The translations under genes and the position numbers were made by a program. DNA of 7,087 nucleotides from JAZGAE01 sp036475545 (GTDB lineage Bacteria > Pseudomonadota > Alphaproteobacteria > DATDPM01). This document shows, in pieces, positions 1 through 6,884 of this stretch; the first letter of the stretch is position 1, and every line of letters starts with the position of its first letter. The DNA is taken from NCBI GenBank assembly GCA_036475545.1, contig JAZGAE010000005.1, forward strand, positions 1-7,087, in the 5' to 3' direction. The notes under the pieces are model-generated. The model saw only the letters and a program-made list of their open reading frames with translations, was not told the DNA's origin and made no database searches.

Positions 1-1529
1 AGCGCCGTGTCGCTCCCGATCTTGGCCATCCGCTGCGGCCCTTCGTGGACGCCCAGGAAGCTCCCCACGCCGTGGCCGGTGCCGTGGTCATAGTCGAGGC
101 CCGCCTCCCACAGGTGCGTGCGCGCGAGCGTATCCAGCTGGCGCCCGGTGGTGCCCTCGGGAAACCGCGCCGTGGCGACGGCGATGTGGCCCTTGAGGAC
201 CCGGGTGAAGCGGTCGCGCACCTCCTCGCCAGGCGGCCCGTTGCCGGCGATGAACATCGTGCGGGTCACGTCGGTGGTGCCGTCGAGGTACTGGCCGCCC
301 GAATCGATAAGGTAGAGCTCGCCGGGGGTGAGCCTCCGGCTCGTGGCCTCGCTGACGCGGTAGTGGACGATGGCGCCATGGGGCCCGGCGCCGGAGATGG
401 TGGGGAAGCTCGGGCCGTGGAACATCGCCATCTCGCGGCGGTACGCCTCGAGCCTCCCCGCCGCGGCGATCTCGGTGAGCTCGCCCTTCGGGGCCTCGCG
501 CGCCAGCCAGGCGAGGAAGCGCGTGAGCGCGGTGCCGTCGCGCAGGTGCGCCGCGAAGGCGCCGCGAAGCTCGACCGGGTTCTTGCGCGCCTTGGCGAGG
601 GCGCAGGGGTCGGCGCCGGGGGCGATCGTCGCGCCCGCCGCCTTGAGGCGCTCGAAGATCCACGACGCCGCCGTCGCCGGGTCGGCCCGCACCCGCGCGG
701 CACTTTCCCCGAGCGCGTCCAGCGCGGGCCCGAATTCGTCCGGATCGCGCACCGCGACGCCGGCGCCCAGGTGGGCCTCCACGCCCGGGGTGACCTTGCC
801 CCGGTCGATGAACAGGTCCACCCGCCCGTCGCCCTGGAGGATCGCGAAGCAAAGCGCCACCGGCGTGTGCGGGATATCGCCGCCGCGAACGTTCAGGAGC
901 CAGGCGATGGAATCGGGCGCGCCCAAGACCGCCGCCGCGATGCCGTCGGCCGCGAGCTCCGCCGCGAGCTCGCGGCGCTTGTCGGCCGATTCCTTGCCGG
1001 CGAACCGCACCTCGTGCGGGACCATGGGCGCCAGCGGCGCGGCGGGCTGGTCGCGCCAGACCTCGTCCAGGGGGTTTTCTTCGCACGGGACCAGCTCGGC
1101 CCCTGCCCTCTCGCAGGCCGCGCGCAGCTTGACCACCTCGTTGGGCGTGTGGAGCCACGGGTCGTAGCCGAACCTGTCGCCCGCACCGAGGTTGGCGGCG
1201 AGCCAGTCGCTCGCCGGGGTCTCCAAGGCGTGGAGCGGCGTGAAGGCGCACGTGTCCACCTGCTCGCGGGCCTGCAGGGTGTAGCGGCCGTCGACGAAGA
1301 TCGCGGCCCTGTCCGCGAGAACGATCGCCAGCCCGGCGGAGCCGGTGAAGCCGGTGAGCCAGGCGAGGCGCTCGGCCCGGGGCGCCACGTACTCGCCCTG
1401 GTGCTGGTCGGCCTTGGCCACGATGAAGCCGGCGAGGCCGCGCGCCGCGAGCTCGGCCCTCAGGTCCGCGAGCCGGGCCGCGGAATCGTCCGCCGTTCGC
1501 GCTTCCGCCCTTTGGGTTTCCACAGACAC
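1..1529 (-). CDS. pepP: Xaa-Pro aminopeptidase (aminopeptidase P, M24 family), C-terminus beyond window
   Basis: This cytosolic metallopeptidase removes an N-terminal residue that precedes proline. About 509 codons are visible; three-domain members of the family are usually near 600 residues, so roughly the last 90 are off the left edge. The first two thirds are the creatinase-like N-terminal domains (early motif ADQHQGEYV; FVDGRYTLQA; later AWLLNVRGGDIPHTP, typical of bacterial members). The M24 catalytic domain follows. DSGGQYLDGTTDVTRT supplies the two metal-binding aspartates (about D409 and D420, with the usual 11-residue spacing), and GTGHGVGSFLGVHEGP supplies His486 (metal) and His495. 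The two glutamate ligands must lie outside the window. The start is uncertain: GTG at 1529 or GTG at 1523, both with weak G-rich upstream sequence. I chose 1529 because a plausible promoter ends about 35 bases upstream, and the more distal TTG at 1565 would fall inside it. The identification is firm; only the start is not. Confidence 0.95.
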   Translation of the reverse strand, partial: MSVETQRAEARTADDSAARLADLRAELAARGLAGFIVAKADQHQGEYVAPRAERLAWLTGFTGSAGLAIVLADRAAIFVDGRYTLQAREQVDTCAFTPLHALETPASDWLAANLGAGDRFGYDPWLHTPNEVVKLRAACERAGAELVPCEENPLDEVWRDQPAAPLAPMVPHEVRFAGKESADKRRELAAELAADGIAAAVLGAPDSIAWLLNVRGGDIPHTPVALCFAILQGDGRVDLFIDRGKVTPGVEAHLGAGVAVRDPDEFGPALDALGESAARVRADPATAASWIFERLKAAGATIAPGADPCALAKARKNPVELRGAFAAHLRDGTALTRFLAWLAREAPKGELTEIAAAGRLEAYRREMAMFHGPSFPTISGAGPHGAIVHYRVSEATSRRLTPGELYLIDSGGQYLDGTTDVTRTMFIAGNGPPGEEVRDRFTRVLKGHIAVATARFPEGTTGRQLDTLARTHLWEAGLDYDHGTGHGVGSFLGVHEGPQRMAKIGSDTA

Positions 1530-1563
1530 GCGCCGCCCGTTCCCGTTTTGGATGCCCCTGCAC

Positions 1564-1592
1564 AAGCTAGGCGCGCCGCGCCCCGGTGACAA
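1564..1592 (-). promoter_or_regulatory. Candidate sigma70-type promoter for the aminopeptidase gene
   Basis: On the minus strand TTGTCA (1592-1587; 5 of 6 matches to TTGACA) is followed after exactly 17 bases by TAGCTT (1569-1564), which keeps the T, A and final T of a -10 box. Transcription would begin near 1557, giving a leader of about 28 bases before the GTG at 1529. The -10 is weak and the assignment is by pattern only. Confidence 0.4.
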
Positions 1593-1600
1593 GGTGTGAC

Positions 1601-1622
1601 GCCGCCCGGCCGCCGCCCGGCC
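1601..1622. repeat. Perfect 11-bp tandem duplication in the helicase-aminopeptidase gap
   Basis: The 11-mer GCCGCCCGGCC occurs twice back to back (1601-1611 and 1612-1622) with no mismatch. It lies in the otherwise featureless 195-base gap (1530-1724) between the helicase stop and the aminopeptidase start. I saw no terminator with a T tract and no convincing small gene there. It is probably a slippage product in very GC-rich DNA. Confidence 0.6.
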
Positions 1623-1724
1623 CGGCAACCACCGGCGTCCGCCACTCGCCCGGCGCGATGCGGCGGACGAGGGAGAGGCTTTGCGCCCGGTAGCTCGCGC
1701 GCACCAACGGCCCGTCGCGCGCCG

Positions 1725-4025
1725 TCACGCCGGCTTGACGAAGCGGTCGATGACCTTCTTGACGCCGGTCTGGAACTTGATCTCGAGCTTGTCGCCGTCG
1801 ACGACGCGTACGCGCCCGTAGCCGAACTTGGTGTGGAACACCTCGTCGCCGACCTTGAACCCGCCCGAGGACTTGCCCTCGGGCGAAGGAGCCGGCCAGG
1901 CGCTTCCGTCGATGGCCCGCTGGCCGGCCCTGGCGCGCGCCTGGGCGAGCCGGCGGGACCGGCGGCCCCCTGGGGTGGCGAAGTCGAAGCCGAGGCCGTC
2001 CTCGCTCAAGTCTCCGCCTTGCCGCCGGGCGCCGGTGTAGAGGCCCTGGTCGCTCACGCGCTCGATATGGTCTTCGGGCAGCTCGTCGATGAAGCGGGAC
2101 GGGATCGTGCTTTGCCACTGGTTGAAGATGCGCCGGTTGGCGGCGAACGAGATGACGGCCCGCGATCTCGCCCGCGTCAGCCCGACGTAGGCGAGGCGGC
2201 GCTCCTCCTCGAGCCCCTTGAGCCCGTCCTCGTCGAGGTGCCGCTGGTGGGGGAACAGCTGCTCCTCCCAGCCGGGCAGGAACACGGTGTCGAACTCGAG
2301 CCCCTTGGCGGAATGCAGGGTCATGATGTTGACCATGTCGCCGCCCGCGGCCGCGGTCGTCTCCATGACCAGGCTCACGTGCTCGAGGAAGGCCGCCAAA
2401 GTCTCGAACTCGGCGATCGCCACCACCAGCTCCTTGAGGTTCTCGAGCCGGCCCGGGGCGTCGGCCGCGTTGTCGTTCTGCCACATCGCCGTGTAGCCGG
2501 ACTCGTCCAGCACGAGCCCGACCAGTTCGGCATGGGGCATGTCATCGAGCCGCCCGCGCCAGCGGTCGAAGTCGGACAAGAGACTCGCGAGCGCCTTGCG
2601 GGCGCGCGCCTGGATCTCGTCGGTATCCAAGAGCCGGCGCACGGCCGGGGTCAGCGGGATCTCCTCGGCCCGGGCGAGGCGGTGGACCACCTGCATGGCG
2701 GCCACCCCGATGCCGCGCCGCGGCAGGTTGACGATGCGCTCGAAGGCCAGGTCGTCGTCGGGCTGGACGATGACCCGCAGGTAGGCGATGGCGTCGCGGA
2801 TCTCGCGGCGCTCGTAAAACCGGGGGCCGCCGATCACGCGGTAGGGGAGCCCCAGCGTCAGGAACCGCTCCTCGAACTCGCGGGTCTGGAAGCCGGCGCG
2901 TATCAGGATGGCGATCCCGGCGAGTGCATGGCCCTTGCGCTGCAGCGTCTCGATCTCGTCGCCAACGACGCGGGCCTCCTCGTCCCCGTCCCAGACCCCG
3001 CGGACCGCGACCCTGCCGCCGCCCTCGCGGTCGGTCCACAGCGTCTTGCCGAGCCGGCCCTCGTTGTGGGCAATGAGGCCCGAGGCCGCGCCCAGGATGT
3101 GGTTGGTCGATCGGTAGTTCTTCTCGAGCCGGATGACGGTGGCGCCCGGAAAGTCCTTCTCGAAGCGCAGGATGTTGCCGACTTCCGCCCCGCGCCAGCC
3201 GTAGATCGACTGGTCGTCGTCGCCCACGCAGCAGATGTTGTGGGAGACCTGGGCCAACAGGCGCAGCCATAAGTACTGCGCCACGTTGGTGTCCTGGTAC
3301 TCGTCCACCAGGACGTAGCGGAAGCGGCGCTGATAGTCGGCCAGCACGTCCCCGTTGCCGGTGAAGAGCGTAAGGCAGTGCAGCAGCAGGTCGCCGAAGT
3401 CGACGGCATTCAGCGTCGACAGCCGCTCCTGGTAGTCGCGGTAGAGCGCGACGGCCCTGCCCGCGGCGAACTCCGAAGCATGGGCCCCGCTCACCTTGGC
3501 GGGAGTCAGCCCGCGGTCCTTCCAGCGGTCGATGACCGCCAACATCCCCCGCGCCGGCCAGCGTTTCTCGTCGACGCCGGCGGCCGCCATCACTTGCTTC
3601 ACGAGCCGCAGCTGGTCGTCGACGTCGAGGATCGTGAAGTTGGGCTTGAGCCCCACCAGCTCGGCATGGCGGCGCAGAATCCGCGCGCCGACCGCGTGGA
3701 AGGTGCCGATCCACATCGATTCCGTCGGCCGCCCCAGGATGGCCTCCACCCGCTCTTTCATCTCGAGGGCAGCCTTGTTGGTGAAGGTGACGGCGAGCAC
3801 CTGGCTCGGCCAGGCGCGGCCGGTGAAAAGAATATGGGCGAGCCGCGTGGTGAGCACCCGGGTCTTGCCGGTGCCGGCACCGGCCAACACCAGGACGGGG
3901 CCGTCCACCGCCTCCACCGCGCGGCGCTGCGCCTCGTTGAGGCCCGCCACATACGTGGGCTCGGCCGCACTGGGGGGTGCGGCGGGCTCCGCGTCCATCC
4001 GGCCGGGGTCCATCGAGCTGGTCAT
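1725..4025 (-). CDS. uvrD: UvrD/PcrA-type ATP-dependent 3'-5' DNA helicase (superfamily 1A)
   Basis: This enzyme unwinds DNA during nucleotide excision and mismatch repair and displaces proteins from DNA. The 766-residue product has every SF1A motif in order: Q motif LNEAQRRAV; motif I GAGTGKT (49-55); Ia AVTFTNKAALEMKERV; motif II LVDEYQDT (about 239-246); III GDDDQSIYGWRGA (268-280); IV NYRST (303-307); V TLHSAKGLEFDTVFLPG (from about 569); VI EEERRLAYVGLTRARS (607-621). The last 46 or so residues (GDEVFHTKFGYGRV and KLEIKFQTGVKKVIDRF) form the Tudor-like C-terminal module that, in PcrA and UvrD, contacts RNA polymerase and links the helicase to transcription-coupled repair; this role is carried over from the family. 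The frame stays open to 4127, but I chose the ATG at 4025 because AAGG lies 8 bases upstream and because the extra 34 residues would mostly be a translation of the 25-bp repeat. The C-terminal linker before the Tudor module is poorly conserved and basic. No motif is missing. Confidence 0.97.
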   Translation of the reverse strand: MTSSMDPGRMDAEPAAPPSAAEPTYVAGLNEAQRRAVEAVDGPVLVLAGAGTGKTRVLTTRLAHILFTGRAWPSQVLAVTFTNKAALEMKERVEAILGRPTESMWIGTFHAVGARILRRHAELVGLKPNFTILDVDDQLRLVKQVMAAAGVDEKRWPARGMLAVIDRWKDRGLTPAKVSGAHASEFAAGRAVALYRDYQERLSTLNAVDFGDLLLHCLTLFTGNGDVLADYQRRFRYVLVDEYQDTNVAQYLWLRLLAQVSHNICCVGDDDQSIYGWRGAEVGNILRFEKDFPGATVIRLEKNYRSTNHILGAASGLIAHNEGRLGKTLWTDREGGGRVAVRGVWDGDEEARVVGDEIETLQRKGHALAGIAILIRAGFQTREFEERFLTLGLPYRVIGGPRFYERREIRDAIAYLRVIVQPDDDLAFERIVNLPRRGIGVAAMQVVHRLARAEEIPLTPAVRRLLDTDEIQARARKALASLLSDFDRWRGRLDDMPHAELVGLVLDESGYTAMWQNDNAADAPGRLENLKELVVAIAEFETLAAFLEHVSLVMETTAAAGGDMVNIMTLHSAKGLEFDTVFLPGWEEQLFPHQRHLDEDGLKGLEEERRLAYVGLTRARSRAVISFAANRRIFNQWQSTIPSRFIDELPEDHIERVSDQGLYTGARRQGGDLSEDGLGFDFATPGGRRSRRLAQARARAGQRAIDGSAWPAPSPEGKSSGGFKVGDEVFHTKFGYGRVRVVDGDKLEIKFQTGVKKVIDRFVKPA

Positions 4026-4033
4026 TTCGAGAG

Positions 4034-4037
4034 CCTT
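4034..4037 (-). promoter_or_regulatory. Ribosome binding site deciding the helicase start
   Basis: AAGG on the minus strand sits 8 bases before the ATG at 4025. No comparable site precedes the longer in-frame start at 4127, which supports the shorter 766-residue product. Confidence 0.5.
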
Positions 4038-4046
4038 GTCGAGGGT

Positions 4047-4052
4047 CTTATA
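4047..4052 (-). promoter_or_regulatory. Candidate -10 element for the helicase gene
   Basis: TATAAG (5 of 6 to TATAAT, minus strand) lies at the junction of the 25-bp repeat and the leader, placing a start of transcription near 4040 and a leader of about 15 bases. No good -35 hexamer exists 16-18 bases upstream. A TGC precedes the TATA in both repeat copies, resembling an extended -10, so recognition may not depend on a -35. Confidence 0.35.
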
Positions 4053-4100
4053 TAGCACGCGCGGGACGCCGCTCGTATAGCACGCGCGGGACGTCGCTCG
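4051..4100. repeat. 25-bp tandem duplication carrying a TGCTATA promoter-like motif
   Basis: Two adjacent 25-base units (4051-4075 and 4076-4100) match at 24 of 25 positions; the only difference is C versus T in GGGACGCCGCTCG / GGGACGTCGCTCG. Read on the minus strand, each copy ends in GCGTGCTATA, which looks like an extended -10. The duplication fills the upstream region of the helicase start, inside the 141-base gap after the CLC stop. The remainder of that gap (4101-4166) is GC-rich with small dyads but no T-tract terminator. Confidence 0.9.
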
Positions 4101-4166
4101 GCCGGCAAAATCGGCGGCGGCGCTCACGCGGCGGCGCGGCGCGCCACGGGCTTCACGCCGGCGGGG

Positions 4167-5957
4167 TCAGATCTCCCCCTTCTCCTCGGCCCTGGCCTGC
4201 AGCAGCGCGCGGTTGTGGGCGGTGATCACGTCGCGCTCGTGGAGCGCGCCCACGAGCCGCATGTTCTCCGTCGTCTCGACGACGGCGACCTGGGTCTTGC
4301 CCGACGCGGCCATCAGCTCCCTGGCCGCCTCGAGGCTGTCGCCGGCGGCGAGCACCGGCGCCTCCGGGCGCACCACGTCGGCGACGCCGATTTCGTGGTC
4401 CCGGGAGGTGTCGAAGGCAACCTCGCGCAGATCGCCCAGGACCACCCGGCCCGCCAGCCGGTCGCCGTCCTCGACCACGTAAAGCACCCCGTAGGCGGCG
4501 GTGAGCAACCGTTGCCTCACCTCGGCCATGCCCGCCGATACGGGGATCGTCTCGTAGTCGTCGCGCATCACCCCACCGACACGCTGCTCGCGGAAAAGCC
4601 GCGCCTCGCGGCCGCCCTCGAGGCTCAGCCCTGCGCGCTCCAGCTGCAAGGTGAAGAAGGAATGCCCGACGATCTGCCGGGTCATGACGGTGGCAATCAC
4701 CACCGCCAGCATGACCGCGACGGTAAGCGCGTAATCGCCGGTGAGCTCGAAGATGATCAGGATCGTCGAGATCGGCGCGCCGAGCACCGCGCCCGCGACC
4801 GCGCCCATGCCGACCAGGCTGTAGGCGCCCAGGCCCGAGGAGAGCTCCGGCGCGATCGCCGTGAAGACGGCGCCGCTCGCGCCGCCCAGCATCGCCCCCA
4901 TGACCAGCGACGGGCTGAACACCCCGCCGCCGAAGCCGCAGCCGAGACTGACCGCGGTGGCGACGAGCTTGGCCACCAACAGCGCCACCAGCAGCCAGAA
5001 CGGGAACATCGCCTTGAGCGCCGCGTCGGTGGCCTCGTATCCCACCCCCAGCACCTGTGGGAATGAGAGCGCGATCAGTCCCACCGCGAGCCCGCCGAGG
5101 GCAGGCCGCAGCCACCGCGGCAGGCCGGTTCGTGCCACCCCCTCCTCGACCAGGAAGGTGGTGCGTATGAAGACGATGGCGACGATCCCGCTCAGCACGC
5201 CTAACCCTGCGAAGGCCGGGAACTCCAGGAACGAGACGATCACCTGCTCGGGGATGACGAAGGCGGGAAAGTCGCCGAAGTAGACGCGCGAGATGATGGT
5301 CCCGGTGACCGCGGCGATCACCACGGGGGCGAAGGTATTGAGCGCGTAGTGGCCGATCACCACTTCGAGCGCGAAGATGACTCCGGCGAGCGGCGTATTG
5401 AACGACGCCGCGATGCCCGAGGCGATGCCGCAGCCCAGCAGCGTGAGGGAGAGAGAGCGGCTGAGGTGCAGCCGCTTGGCGAGCCAGCCGCCGAGGCTGG
5501 CGCCTAGATGCACCACGGGCCCCTCGCGGCCGACCGAGGCCCCCACCCCGATGGACGCGGCGCTGACGAAGGCGGCCCCGAGACCGGTCTTGAGCGACAT
5601 GCGCCCGTCGCGCAGCGCCGAGGCCTCGATCACGTCGGCGACCCCCCGCGGCCGGCGACCCGGCAAGACGTAGGCCACGAAAAGGCCGATCGCGAGGCCG
5701 CCCACGGTGGGCGCGAGCACGAGGTGCCACCAGGGAAGCGCCGCGGCCAGGCTGTAGACGCGCTCGGAGCCGAACCCGAAGAACGCGGTTTGGACGAGCG
5801 CGATGAACTCGCGGAAGGCGATGGCGCCCACACCCGCAGCCGCCCCGACCACGACGGCCAACCCCGCCCGCACCAGTTGGTCGCTGCGCGCGAAGCGGCC
5901 GAGGCCCGCGCGCAACCGGCCGGGGAAGCTTTGCTCGTTGCGGGAAGACTTTGCCAT
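4167..5957 (-). CDS. CLC-family chloride channel/transporter with two CBS domains
   Basis: This integral inner-membrane protein of 596 residues is a voltage-gated ClC (EriC/ClcA-like) ion pathway. Residues about 27-445 are the hydrophobic membrane domain. GREGP at 143-147 carries the external gating glutamate (Glu145, equivalent to E. coli Glu148). GGGVFSP at 343-349 carries the filter phenylalanine (Phe347, equivalent to Phe357). AGVIFALEVV at 191-200 aligns with E. coli AGILFIIEEM, so the internal proton glutamate (E. coli Glu203) is Val199. The GSGIP motif is replaced by PRGVA (103-107), putting Arg104 at the position of Ser107, and the pore tyrosine (Tyr445) aligns with Phe435. Spacing between these sites agrees with E. 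coli ClcA to within one residue. Residues about 459-585 form two CBS domains, absent from E. coli ClcA, which in relatives bind nucleotides and tune gating. The start ATG has only a weak GAGAG about 14 bases upstream, but the N-terminus has normal family length. Family assignment is firm; channel versus antiporter is open. Confidence 0.95.
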   Translation of the reverse strand: MAKSSRNEQSFPGRLRAGLGRFARSDQLVRAGLAVVVGAAAGVGAIAFREFIALVQTAFFGFGSERVYSLAAALPWWHLVLAPTVGGLAIGLFVAYVLPGRRPRGVADVIEASALRDGRMSLKTGLGAAFVSAASIGVGASVGREGPVVHLGASLGGWLAKRLHLSRSLSLTLLGCGIASGIAASFNTPLAGVIFALEVVIGHYALNTFAPVVIAAVTGTIISRVYFGDFPAFVIPEQVIVSFLEFPAFAGLGVLSGIVAIVFIRTTFLVEEGVARTGLPRWLRPALGGLAVGLIALSFPQVLGVGYEATDAALKAMFPFWLLVALLVAKLVATAVSLGCGFGGGVFSPSLVMGAMLGGASGAVFTAIAPELSSGLGAYSLVGMGAVAGAVLGAPISTILIIFELTGDYALTVAVMLAVVIATVMTRQIVGHSFFTLQLERAGLSLEGGREARLFREQRVGGVMRDDYETIPVSAGMAEVRQRLLTAAYGVLYVVEDGDRLAGRVVLGDLREVAFDTSRDHEIGVADVVRPEAPVLAAGDSLEAARELMAASGKTQVAVVETTENMRLVGALHERDVITAHNRALLQARAEEKGEI

Positions 5958-5999
5958 CGCGCGGCGGCGGCTCTCGAGTGGTCTGTCGCTGGTGGCGGT

Positions 6000-6028
6000 A
6001 TTAAATGCCGAAACCGGCCACCGTGGAA
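6000..6028 (-). promoter_or_regulatory. Candidate promoter for the CLC gene
   Basis: In the 102-base gap between the pentapeptide stop and the CLC start, TTTAAT (6005-6000, 5 of 6 to TATAAT) stands out as AT-rich. A poor -35, TTCCAC (6028-6023), lies 17 bases upstream. Transcription would start near 5993, giving a leader of about 35 bases. Only the -10 is persuasive. Confidence 0.35.
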
Positions 6029-6059
6029 GGCTCGCCCGACAAAGTCTCGGCCGCGGGCC

Positions 6060-6569
6060 TCAGTTGCACTGTCCGATGGAACCTTCGGCGCACACCTTCT
6101 CGCCGTCGGTCCAGGTGGCGCCGGAGAGATCCGCCTTCAGAAGATCGGCCCCGCGCATGCGCGCGCCGGTGAGGTCGGCGCCGCGCAGGTTCGCCCGGAA
6201 GAAGCGCGCGAGGCGCAGATTGGCCCCCACGAACGAGGCGCCCGAAAGGTCCGCCTTGGTGAGATCGGCCTTCTCCAGGCCGGCGCCGTCGAAGCGGATG
6301 TCGGTGAGCTTTGCGCTGATGAACTTGGCGCGAAACCCGTCCACTTCGGACAGGTTGCTCTCGGAGAGATCGGCGCGGGCGAAGGTGGCGCCACGCAACG
6401 TCGCGCCGGTGAGGTCCACCTTGCGCAGGTCCTTGCCATCCATGTAGCAGCGGCGCCAATCGACGCCCGGCCCGGCCGCGTCCGTGCAGGCGGCGAGAAC
6501 CGCACCCGAGGCGAGAATGCCGCCGGCAAGCGCAAGGATGGCCACCACCGTTTTCGCGGGCGTCGGCAT
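6060..6569 (-). CDS. Exported pentapeptide-repeat protein (possible lipoprotein)
   Basis: The product has 169 residues. The N-terminus MPTPAKTVVAILALAGG, continuing to about residue 27, has a Lys6 n-region, a hydrophobic core and a small-residue cleavage zone. LAAC at 25-28 fits a lipobox with Cys28 as the lipidated residue, but VLA followed by Ala-Cys could also be cut by signal peptidase I. Residues about 43-152 are nearly unbroken pentapeptide repeats of the A(D/N)Lxx type (DLTGATLRGATFARADLSES, later ADLTKADLSGASFVGANL, ANLRGADLTGARM). That is about 22 repeats, enough for 5-6 coils of a right-handed square beta helix. Four cysteines (28, 41, 160, 168) bracket the helix, compatible with capping disulfides in the periplasm. 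The frame runs upstream to 6794, but the extra 75 residues are low-complexity translation of promoter and repeat DNA, so the ATG at 6569, directly before the signal sequence, is the start. The biochemical role is unknown; I do not claim gyrase mimicry, which belongs to cytosolic members. Confidence 0.9.
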   Translation of the reverse strand: MPTPAKTVVAILALAGGILASGAVLAACTDAAGPGVDWRRCYMDGKDLRKVDLTGATLRGATFARADLSESNLSEVDGFRAKFISAKLTDIRFDGAGLEKADLTKADLSGASFVGANLRLARFFRANLRGADLTGARMRGADLLKADLSGATWTDGEKVCAEGSIGQCN

Positions 6570-6576
6570 GGCCCCG

Positions 6577-6604
6577 ATTAAAGCCCGCGCCCGCCGACGG
6601 GCAA
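6577..6604 (-). promoter_or_regulatory. Candidate promoter for the pentapeptide gene, possibly giving a leaderless mRNA
   Basis: TTGCCC (6604-6599, 4 of 6 to TTGACA) and TTTAAT (6582-6577, 5 of 6 to TATAAT) are separated by 16 bases on the minus strand. Only 7 bases lie between the -10 and the ATG at 6569, so the start of transcription would fall on or beside the start codon. There is no clear ribosome binding site; CGGGG sits too close to the ATG. Confidence 0.35.
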
Positions 6605-6708
6605 AGCGATTTTCCGCACTGCCTTCCCGCCGCGGCCCTCCGCCCAAACGCGGGTCCGTCGACCGCAGGCCCGACCGAGCGGCGCGGCCTCCGGTGGCGC
6701 AAGGCGCG

Positions 6709-6882
6709 CCCGCCCCGATCTCCGCCCCCCCCGATCTCCGCCCGCCCCGATCTCCGCCCGCCCTACCGCTTGCACCCCGCCCTGCCGTATGCATCCCGCC
6801 CCGATCTTCGCCCGCCCTACCGCTTGCAGCCCGCCCCGATCTTCGCCCGCCCTACCGCTTGCACCCCGCCCTGCCGTATGCA
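6709..6882. repeat. Compound tandem array of 16-19 bp units with a shared CCCGCCC head
   Basis: Ten adjacent units can be read. Type A is CCCGCCCCGATCTYCG: 6709-6724, 6725-6740 (one G to C change), 6741-6756, 6794-6810, 6829-6845. Type B is CCCGCCCTACCGCTTGCA: 6757-6774, 6811-6828, 6846-6863. Type C is CCCCGCCCTGCCGTATGCA: 6775-6793, 6864-6882. The order is A-A-A-B-C-A-B-A-B-C, so an A-B or A-B-C module has itself been duplicated. B and C end in TGCA and differ mainly in ACCGCTT versus GCCGTAT. The three B copies are identical, as are the two C copies, suggesting recent duplication. The frames through it give only Pro-rich low-complexity peptides, so it is probably non-coding. Confidence 0.85.
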
Positions 6883-6884
6883 GC

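Noticed and set aside
88..1563. Minus-strand open frame of 491 codons overlapping the aminopeptidase
   Set aside because: It is a shifted frame of the same gene, made almost entirely of Arg/Gly/Pro/Ala. The true frame, which stays open through the left edge, carries the metal-binding motifs.
45..1589. Long plus-strand open frame (514 codons) opposite the aminopeptidase
   Set aside because: It is antisense to a gene with intact M24 motifs. Its product is Arg/Ala/Gly/Glu-rich with no recognisable domain, the usual mirror image of a high-GC gene.
1596..3272. Plus-strand open frame of 558 codons opposite the helicase
   Set aside because: It is antisense to all the helicase C-terminal motifs, has a low-complexity composition and no plausible start context.
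4101..4166. Rho-independent terminator after the CLC gene
   Set aside because: Small dyads exist (GGCGC-GCC-GCGCC, GCCG...CGGC around ATTTTGC), but none combines a strong stem with a following T tract on the minus strand.
4167..5957. Fluoride-specific CLC (CLC-F) reading
   Set aside because: The gating motif is GREGP as in chloride-type CLCs. I did not recognise a fluoride riboswitch in the short upstream gap, and CLC-F proteins normally lack CBS domains.
5508..6581. Plus-strand open frame spanning the CLC and pentapeptide genes
   Set aside because: Its repetitive part (GEIG, GEVG-like) is merely the reverse reading of the pentapeptide codons. It crosses two well-supported genes and an intergenic promoter region.
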